From a candidate division WWE3 bacterium (GTDB taxonomy: Bacteria > Patescibacteriota > WWE3 > JAUXAW01): DNA of 49,598 nt. The position numbers and the translations under genes are program-made. Under the pieces are notes generated by a model. That model worked only from the letters and a program-made list of their open reading frames with translations. It did no database searches and was not told where the DNA came from. Below, one piece after another: positions 43,584-49,598 of the stretch. The stretch's first letter is position 1. Every line of letters begins with the position of its first letter. The stretch spans positions 1-49,598 of the forward strand of contig JAUXAW010000004.1 in NCBI GenBank assembly GCA_030619715.1, in the 5' to 3' direction.

Positions 43584-43826
43584 ATGGACAAACTTAGGAT
43601 TGGTTTGGCTTTCGTCAGTGACAAAAAGATGCAGGAGTTAAATAAAAAGTATCGAAATGTTGACGAGCCGACCGATGTTCTTTCGTTTCCTTTTAACGAA
43701 GAACTTCCCGACGGGACTTATTTTTTGGGAGAAATTGTTGTTAATGTTGATGAGGTGAAAGGCAAGGAAGCGATTTTGGAAAGAATTGTGCACGGGGCCA
43801 AGAATTTATTGAAGGAATTTAAGTGA
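43584..43826 (+). CDS. ybeY: YbeY-like protein, short, lacking the C-terminal zinc-binding motif
   Basis: MQELNKKYRNVDEPTDVLSFPFNE...LGEIVVNVDEV...IVHGAKNLLKEFK-stop. Confidence 0.75.
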   Translation: MDKLRIGLAFVSDKKMQELNKKYRNVDEPTDVLSFPFNEELPDGTYFLGEIVVNVDEVKGKEAILERIVHGAKNLLKEFK

Positions 43827-44299
43827 GATTGATCGTCGGTCTCGGTAATCCGGGTAAGGAGTGTGAGGGAACTCGTCACAACATTGGTTTCTGGATGGTT
43901 GATCGTCTGAAAAAGGAAATTAGCGGTCGGGAGACCTCTTTTTTTAAGAACTCAAATTTTGTCAACGAAGCAGGAAAAGATGTTAAGAAAACTATCAGCC
44001 GTCTCAAAATTCCGCTAGAGGATGTGCTGATTATCCACGACGATTTTGATCTTGAACTAGGCCAGTTTAAGCTCCAATTTAACCGTTCCTCGGCCGGCCA
44101 CAAAGGTGTGCAGTCGGTGATTGACGAACTTGGCTCTCAGGCCTTCTGGCGGCTCAGAATAGGTATCAGGCATCCGCCGGAGGGAGTTGAAGCCGATGAC
44201 TACGTCCTTGCCCGCTTTTCCCCTCAGGAACGGGAGATTCTCGAGGCGACTTTCCCGCAAATCCTCCTCACTGCCCAAAATTGGTTATTGAAAAAATAA
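43823..44299 (+). CDS. pth: Peptidyl-tRNA hydrolase
   Basis: LIVGLGNPGKECEGTRHNIGFWMVD, LIIHDDFDLELG, SSAGHKGVQSVID. Confidence 0.94.
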   Translation: MRLIVGLGNPGKECEGTRHNIGFWMVDRLKKEISGRETSFFKNSNFVNEAGKDVKKTISRLKIPLEDVLIIHDDFDLELGQFKLQFNRSSAGHKGVQSVIDELGSQAFWRLRIGIRHPPEGVEADDYVLARFSPQEREILEATFPQILLTAQNWLLKK

Positions 44300-44329
44300 C
44301 CTCGTTGCTGTTTACTGATTACTGGTTCT

Positions 44330-45757
44330 ATGTTCTACACCAAATACCGCCCACCAAATTTTGATGAGCTCTTCTTCGGGCTGGAGTCGATTGTTAGGGC
44401 TTTAACTTCACAGTTGGAAAAGGGTCGGGTAGGCCACGCCTATCTTTTTTTTGGACCGCGGGGAACCGGCAAGACGACGACGGCGCGGATTTTGGCGAAG
44501 GAGGTCGGTTGCCGCGGTCTGGACCTGATCGAAATCGACGCCGCCAGCAACCGTGGGATTGATGACATTCGCAATCTTCGCGAGAAAATCAGTCTCGCAC
44601 CTACAGAGGGCGATTATAAGGTCTATGTTATTGATGAGGTCCATATGTTGACGAAGGAGGCATTTAATGCTCTTTTGAAGACTCTCGAAGAGCCCCCCTC
44701 ACATGCGATTTTGATTCTTTGCACCACCGAACCGCACAAGGTTCCCGAGACAATTCGCTCCCGCTGTCAAAAGTTTGAGTTTAAACGGGCCTCAATCGCA
44801 GACATTGTCAAAAAGCTCAAACTCATTGTTGAAAGTGAGAAAGCAGAAATATCTGGCGAGGATCTTCAACTTCTGGCTAAGAATGCGGAGGGGGGCTTTC
44901 GGGATGCCGAAACGATGCTCGAGCAGATGATTGTGGGTGGTTTACCCGCTGCTGAGGTTGTAGGGCTTGCCCCGAGCGTAGGCAAGGGGGTGGGGGAGTT
45001 TGTTGAATTTTTATTAAACCAGCAGGTATCAGAAGCGATTAAGTTTGTTAACCGCACGTACGAAAGTGGATCGAACCTTACCAATTTTAACCAAACAATT
45101 TTGGAGTATCTACGCGGCCTACTTTTGGTAAAGAATGGGGTTGGAGAAGAACTACTAGAGGTACCCGAAGAAAACTACAAGCAGATGAAAGAGCAAGCGA
45201 GTAAGCTAAGTGGTCAAAACCTGGATTTTATGATCACAGAATTTACTCAAGTGGGTTTTCAACTTCAAGATTCGGCTATTCCTCAACTGCCTTTTGAGCT
45301 TGCTGTAACAAGGATAGCGGGAAAACTTGAGGCTCAAAGCTCGATGCGGGAAGCTGGAAACGAAAAAGAGACGAACAATCCTCATAAGGTATCCTCGGAG
45401 GATAAAAGATACCCTAAAGACCCAAAAGCTGTATCTGGTATAATTGAAGGATGGGATTCAGTTCTACAGACAGTTAGGTCTTATAACCACTCGTTAGAAG
45501 CGTTGCTTAAATCCTGCCGACCGTTAAAAATTGAGGAGGGAAAATTAATTTTGGAAGTCTTTTACAAATTTCACAAAGAGAGGTTGGAAGAGGCGAAAAA
45601 CAGGAATCTTTTGGAAAAAGTTTTAAAGGAAGTGACAGGCTTGCCTGTTAAGGTACGCTGTATTTTGGGAAAGAAAAAGGATAATCCTAGGGGTCGGAGC
45701 AAGGATTTTGATACGGTGGAAAAATCAGCGCTTGAAGTGTTTAACGGGGAACTATGA
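44330..45757 (+). CDS. dnaX: DNA polymerase III subunit gamma/tau, without Cys4 zinc module
   Basis: YTKYRPPNFDELFFG, GPRGTGKTTTARILAKEVGCRGLDLIEIDAASNRGIDDIR, YVIDEVHMLTKEAFNALLKTLEEPP. Confidence 0.94.
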   Translation: MFYTKYRPPNFDELFFGLESIVRALTSQLEKGRVGHAYLFFGPRGTGKTTTARILAKEVGCRGLDLIEIDAASNRGIDDIRNLREKISLAPTEGDYKVYVIDEVHMLTKEAFNALLKTLEEPPSHAILILCTTEPHKVPETIRSRCQKFEFKRASIADIVKKLKLIVESEKAEISGEDLQLLAKNAEGGFRDAETMLEQMIVGGLPAAEVVGLAPSVGKGVGEFVEFLLNQQVSEAIKFVNRTYESGSNLTNFNQTILEYLRGLLLVKNGVGEELLEVPEENYKQMKEQASKLSGQNLDFMITEFTQVGFQLQDSAIPQLPFELAVTRIAGKLEAQSSMREAGNEKETNNPHKVSSEDKRYPKDPKAVSGIIEGWDSVLQTVRSYNHSLEALLKSCRPLKIEEGKLILEVFYKFHKERLEEAKNRNLLEKVLKEVTGLPVKVRCILGKKKDNPRGRSKDFDTVEKSALEVFNGEL

Positions 45758-46374
45758 TGGTCGTTCCAAAGTCCATCAAAAACCTGATTGAAGCTTTCGA
45801 AAGACTCCCAGGGATTGGTCCCAAGACCGCGGCACGACTGACTTTTTATCTTTTACACGTGCCGGAAGCTGAAGTTGAGGCCTTAGCCGAGGCCGTCGAG
45901 CGGCTCAAAAAAGATACAGTCACCTGTCAAACTTGTTTTAATGTTGCCGAAAGCGACCCTTGCGAAATTTGTTCGTCGTCGCAGCGGAACCGCGCGGTTC
46001 TGGCCGTCGTCGAATCACCTTTGGATGTTCTCGCCCTGGAGCGCGCCGGTTTCAGGGGGCTTTATCATGTTCTTCAAGGAGTAATTGATCCTCTGAATAA
46101 CATCGGGCCGGAGGAGTTGAGGATTAAGGAGTTGTTGCACCGTTTTGCGCCCTCGGCCTCTGCGGTGAAGGAGATAATCCTCGCCACTAACCCCTCCGTC
46201 GAAGGCGAGGCGACGGCAATGTTTATTAAACGAAATCTCAAATCTCGAATCTCAAATCTCAAAACTCCAATCAAGATGACCAGATTAGCTCGGGGGCTTC
46301 CCGTCGGAGGAGACTTGGAGTATGCCGACGATGTAACCTTAGGCAAGGCGCTGGAGGGAAGGACGGAATATTAG
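45757..46374 (+). CDS. recR: Recombination protein RecR
   Basis: LIEAFERLPGIGPKTAARLTFYLL, CQTCFNVAESDPCEIC, Toprim VVESPLDVLALE, TRLARGLPVGGDLEYADDVTLGKALEGR. Confidence 0.95.
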   Translation: MVVPKSIKNLIEAFERLPGIGPKTAARLTFYLLHVPEAEVEALAEAVERLKKDTVTCQTCFNVAESDPCEICSSSQRNRAVLAVVESPLDVLALERAGFRGLYHVLQGVIDPLNNIGPEELRIKELLHRFAPSASAVKEIILATNPSVEGEATAMFIKRNLKSRISNLKTPIKMTRLARGLPVGGDLEYADDVTLGKALEGRTEY

Positions 46375-46375
46375 G

Positions 46376-47848
46376 ATGCTGAAGCTTTACAACACTTTAA
46401 CCCGCCAAAAAGAAATCTTTGAGCCACTCAAATCAGACTACGTCCGCCAGTATGATTGTGGACCAACGGTCTATTGGTACGCCCACATCGGCAATCTGTG
46501 GCGCTACATGATGTCCGACCTTATCCGTCGGGTTTTGGAGTTCAACGGTTACCAAGTCAAGCAGGTGATGAATATCACCGATGTGGGGCATTTAACCGAT
46601 GAGGATTTGGCGGCGGATACCGGAGAGGACAAGATGGAGGTCGCCGCCCGCCGTGAAAAGAAAACCCCGCAAGAAATTGCCGAATTTTACACCCAGGCAT
46701 TTCTTAAGGATTTAGACGGTCTCAATATTCAGCGTCCGCACGTGATGCCCAAGGCAACTGACCACATCCCCGAAATGATTGCTTTGATTCAGCGGTTAGA
46801 GGAAAAAGGTTATGTCTATCGCGCTGGCAATTACGTTGTCTTTGACATCTCAAAATTTCCCGATTATAGCAAGCTTTCCGGTAAAAATCTCGACGAGCTT
46901 CGGGTCGGTGCTCGTCTGGAGCCGGTCGAGGGGAAGAAAAACCCCTTTGATTTTGCTCTCTGGATCGTTGACCCTCAACATCTGATGCGTTGGGATTCGC
47001 CATGGGGAGTAGGGTATCCCGGTTGGCACATTGAGTGCTCAGCGATGTCGATGAAGTATTTGGGGGAGCAGCTGGACATTCACACCGGCGGGGAAGACAA
47101 CATTTTTCCGCATCACGAAAACGAAATCGCCCAGAGCGAGGCGGCGACCGGCAAGCAGTTTGTTAAGTACTGGCTGCATGCGGGGTTTTTGCAGGTTGAG
47201 GGCAAGAAAATGAGTAAGTCTTTGGAGAATTTGTATCGGTTGGATGATTTGATGGGGCGTGGTTTTGTCCCGTCGGCGTTCCGCTATCTCTGTTTGACCG
47301 CTCACTACCGCACCCCGCTTAATTTTACCTGGGACGGCCTCGAGGCGGCGCAGAATGCTCTTAAAAAGTTGAGGGAGTTTGCGCGGTCGATTTCGGAAAA
47401 CGGTTCAGAACAACTCGGAAAACTCAGTGAGCCAGACGGTCAGAAAGTCGGAAAGTCAGATACTCTGGCGCACCGACGCACCGACGCACCGAGTCGTTCT
47501 GAGTTTTCTGAATACCACCAACGCTTCCGAGAAGCTATTAATGATGACTTAAATACGCCCCAGGCCCTGGCGGTGGTTTGGGATTTGGTCAAATCAGCAC
47601 GTGCGGATACAAGTTTGCGACCTGTAGCCTACAAACTTTTACGAGGTTTTGACAAGGTTCTGGGACTTAAATTGACTGAAGTATGTGCGGAAGCGATTCC
47701 GCAGGTGCCGAAGCAATTAGTTGAGGAGCGCGAGCGTCATCGTCGAGAGGGCCACTTCGACGAAGCCGATCAAATTCGCCAAAAAATCCTCGACCTCGGC
47801 TACACTGTCGAGGATACTTCTGAAGGCCCAAAGATTAAGAAAGCCTAA
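46376..47848 (+). CDS. cysS: Cysteinyl-tRNA synthetase
   Basis: [79 protein letters not shown]. Confidence 0.96.
   Translation: MLKLYNTLTRQKEIFEPLKSDYVRQYDCGPTVYWYAHIGNLWRYMMSDLIRRVLEFNGYQVKQVMNITDVGHLTDEDLAADTGEDKMEVAARREKKTPQEIAEFYTQAFLKDLDGLNIQRPHVMPKATDHIPEMIALIQRLEEKGYVYRAGNYVVFDISKFPDYSKLSGKNLDELRVGARLEPVEGKKNPFDFALWIVDPQHLMRWDSPWGVGYPGWHIECSAMSMKYLGEQLDIHTGGEDNIFPHHENEIAQSEAATGKQFVKYWLHAGFLQVEGKKMSKSLENLYRLDDLMGRGFVPSAFRYLCLTAHYRTPLNFTWDGLEAAQNALKKLREFARSISENGSEQLGKLSEPDGQKVGKSDTLAHRRTDAPSRSEFSEYHQRFREAINDDLNTPQALAVVWDLVKSARADTSLRPVAYKLLRGFDKVLGLKLTEVCAEAIPQVPKQLVEERERHRREGHFDEADQIRQKILDLGYTVEDTSEGPKIKKA
47392..47512 (+). repeat. Repeat element in cysS related to the one in the GH57 gene
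   Basis: TTCGGAAAACGGTTCAGAACAACTCGGAAAACTCAGTGAGCCAGA...GCACCGACGCACCGACGCACCGAGTCGTTCTGAGTTTTCTGAA. Confidence 0.85.
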
Positions 47849-47894
47849 AAGTAGTCATGGAACCTTTCGCACGAGTTTGCGAGTAATGTATTGG

Positions 47895-47923
47895 TTGACG
47901 GGGCGGGGAGGTTGTGCTAAGTT
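47895..47923 (+). promoter_or_regulatory. Promoter TTGACG-17 bp-TAAGTT, 6 nt before ATG 47930
   Basis: TTGACG 47895-47900, TAAGTT 47918-47923. Confidence 0.45.
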
Positions 47924-47929
47924 AGAACC

Positions 47930-48184
47930 ATGAGCGAAGAGAAGTCTTGCTGTATTTTAGACTCTTGGTTTTCCAATCGGCGGCGGATGGGGTTGGCGGC
48001 GCTGGTTTGTGTTATTCTGGCTACTCTTTCGATCCTCCTTCACGTTATCATCTCCCCTTTTTTCGGCAAAAATGATTTGGTCTCTGGTATAGCGATGATA
48101 ATGGCCTTCGTTTTTGTCTCCGGCTTCGCCGTCGCCTTAGCCGTCTGGCTGATTCTTTGGTTGGAGAAGAAACTACGGCGTTAG
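47930..48184 (+). CDS. Small membrane protein, two predicted TM helices
   Basis: 84 aa, two hydrophobic segments, promoter immediately upstream. Confidence 0.6.
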   Translation: MSEEKSCCILDSWFSNRRRMGLAALVCVILATLSILLHVIISPFFGKNDLVSGIAMIMAFVFVSGFAVALAVWLILWLEKKLRR

Positions 48185-48187
48185 ATT

Positions 48188-49123
48188 GTGCTAAAGATTG
48201 TTTGGAGTCCTCAGTATCTCAAGTATGACTTCGGGGAAGGGCATCCGTTTTGGGCACATCGAGGAAAAGCGTTCCTCGATGAGTTAAAGGTTAAAAGTTC
48301 AAAGTTAAAAGTTGATTACGAAATTGTAGAGCCCCCAAAAGCTTCGGACGAAGATATCCTCTTAGTGCACACTCCCGAATACCTAGACCGTGTCAAAAAG
48401 TTGGCTAAAGAGTCCGGTTGGCTAACACTTGATACCCCCGTAAATCCCGGTGTCCTGGAAGCGGCGTACTATTCGGTTGGAGGATCAATTTTAGCCTGCC
48501 GGTCAGCTCTTTCTGGACAGAAAGTGATTAACCTGCTCGGCGGTCTGCATCATGCCGGGACCTCCCACGGCGGTGGGTTCTGCATCTTTTCCGATCACTC
48601 AATCGCCATTCGCAAACTGCAAAAAGAGGGCCAAAACCTGCCTGCCGGCAGGCAGGTCAAGAAAGTGATGATTTACGACCTGGATGTTCACGCCGGCAAC
48701 GGCACCCAGGAAATCTTTTATTCTGATCCTTCCGTTTTTAACATCTCCTTGCACCAAGATCCGCGGACTTTGTACCCCGGAACCGGCTTTGTCGAGCAGA
48801 CCGGAGAAGGGAAGGGGAGAGGGTTTAATCTGAATATTCCGCTGCCGCCGGGGACAAGCGGTCGGGATTATCTCAAAGCTCTAGACCACATTCTGCCGCG
48901 TTACGATGAATTCAAGCCCGATCTTTTAATTTTGATCCTAGGCGTTGACACCTACAAAGGTGACCCGTTGGCGAACTTTGAGCTTGAAGAGGACGACTAC
49001 TACAAAATCGGCCGAAGATTCTCGAAGTTCAAAAAGTTAGCAATCCTCTGCGCCGGCGGCTACTCCAAGGAGACTCCTAGGCTTTGGTTGAGATTTCTGG
49101 AAGGACTGCTTGGTTTGGGCTAA
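48188..49123 (+). CDS. Histone deacetylase / AcuC-AphA superfamily deacetylase
   Basis: LLGGLHHAGTSHGGGFCIFSDHSIAI, IYDLDVHAGNGTQEIFYSDPSVFNISLHQ, ILGVDTYKGDPLANFEL. Confidence 0.9.
   Translation: MLKIVWSPQYLKYDFGEGHPFWAHRGKAFLDELKVKSSKLKVDYEIVEPPKASDEDILLVHTPEYLDRVKKLAKESGWLTLDTPVNPGVLEAAYYSVGGSILACRSALSGQKVINLLGGLHHAGTSHGGGFCIFSDHSIAIRKLQKEGQNLPAGRQVKKVMIYDLDVHAGNGTQEIFYSDPSVFNISLHQDPRTLYPGTGFVEQTGEGKGRGFNLNIPLPPGTSGRDYLKALDHILPRYDEFKPDLLILILGVDTYKGDPLANFELEEDDYYKIGRRFSKFKKLAILCAGGYSKETPRLWLRFLEGLLGLG
48637..48656. repeat. 20-bp perfect palindrome CCTGCCTGCCGGCAGGCAGG within the HDAC-like CDS (encodes LPAGRQ)
   Basis: Self-complementary; in-frame. Confidence 0.85.
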
Positions 49124-49307
49124 AATAGGGGTATGAATCTTTCAATAGGGACAGTCGGAACGCAAAGCTGCCTTTTATACTTCAAATAAGACTTCCAAGA
49201 GCCAAAAAGGAGAGAAGTTTATAAAAAGAGATAGGTTTCGATTAATTCCGCGGAGAAAACCTCCAAGCACGCCGCTCTCCGCTAACTTTTGTGGTAAAAT
49301 TGGGTTG

Positions 49308-49598
49308 ATGGCTCAAGCTATGAAATTAGATGCTTTTAGTCCGTTCAAATTTTTAAATCATATTGACAAGTTTATTGAGCTTGCTGAAGGGAAGGATATT
49401 CTTCCCATTATGGTCGAGCTGCATCCGGTTAATTTCTGTAATCATGATTGTATTTGGTGCCTTGATTCACTACATTCTCCTCTAGTTCTTGATAAAAAAT
49501 TCATTTTTAAACTAATTAAAGAGCTTAAGGGCATTGGAGTTAAATCTGTTTTATTAAAAGGAGGAGGGGAGCCGTTGCTGCACCCTGATATAAAAGAG
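49308..49598 (+). CDS. Radical SAM protein, partial
   Basis: MAQAMKLDAFSPFKFLNHIDKFIELAEGKDILPIMVELHPVNFCNHDCIWCLDS...LLKGGGEPLLHPDIKE; CxxxCxxC. Runs off the window. Confidence 0.85.
   Translation, partial: MAQAMKLDAFSPFKFLNHIDKFIELAEGKDILPIMVELHPVNFCNHDCIWCLDSLHSPLVLDKKFIFKLIKELKGIGVKSVLLKGGGEPLLHPDIKE

Noticed and set aside
48637-48656. LPAGRQ palindrome in the HDAC-like gene as something new to this genome
   Set aside because: From memory, similar LPAGRQ-encoding palindromic insertions occur in other CPR genomes, so it is listed as a repeat rather than as a separate novel finding.
7281-49100. Numerous overlapping antisense ORFs of 60-150 aa in the track
   Set aside because: They lie opposite well-supported genes and lack SD sequences or family motifs; expected from the moderately high GC coding strand.
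49140-49200. GEMM-like c-di-GMP riboswitch (GGAACGCAAAGCTGCC)
   Set aside because: Only the ACGCAAAGC segment matches; the upstream half of the aptamer is not recognisable and no adjacent terminator or regulated start is positioned for it.

Overview
About 49.6 kb of a bacterial chromosome. It is dense and mostly housekeeping, and looks like Candidate Phyla Radiation/Patescibacteria, probably Microgenomates-like (an inference from the short EF-Ts, the missing rplA and the gene content). From left to right: a partial giant surface/fibre protein on the minus strand (MerR-like HTH, TM, repeats); leuS; a PaaX-family (winged-HTH + Cas2-like fold) regulator; comEA, comEC and a metallo-beta-lactamase; tRNA-Pro and tRNA-Arg; a sortase; a PEGA protein; an orphan mreB; glycosyltransferases; an alpha-glucan cluster (two glgA, two GH57, an APH-like kinase, galT-like); rplL, rplJ, rplK, nusG, secE; a tRNA/rpmG cluster; an unassigned structured RNA; rpmB; a Memo-like protein and AmrS; mreBCD and PBP2; dprA; topA; rpsB, tsf, frr; rseP; proS; hit; rpsU; yqeY; ybeY; pth; dnaX; recR; cysS; an HDAC-like protein; and a partial radical SAM gene. 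The main candidate for an undescribed system is a recurring palindrome (best form TTTAATTCACGATCGTGAATTAAA). It lies twice upstream of the PaaX-like gene, again just upstream of comEA, and at several other gene boundaries, so it is a putative regulon. Other notable signals: heptanucleotide arrays and palindromic elements inserted in frame into many essential genes; a 3'-end double-hairpin repeat with covariation; a ribosomal protein S2 with an RNAP alpha-CTD-like tail; a self-contained structured ncRNA; leaderless-type promoters; and degenerate YbeY and DnaX proteins. All calls come from reading the sequence; no database search was run.
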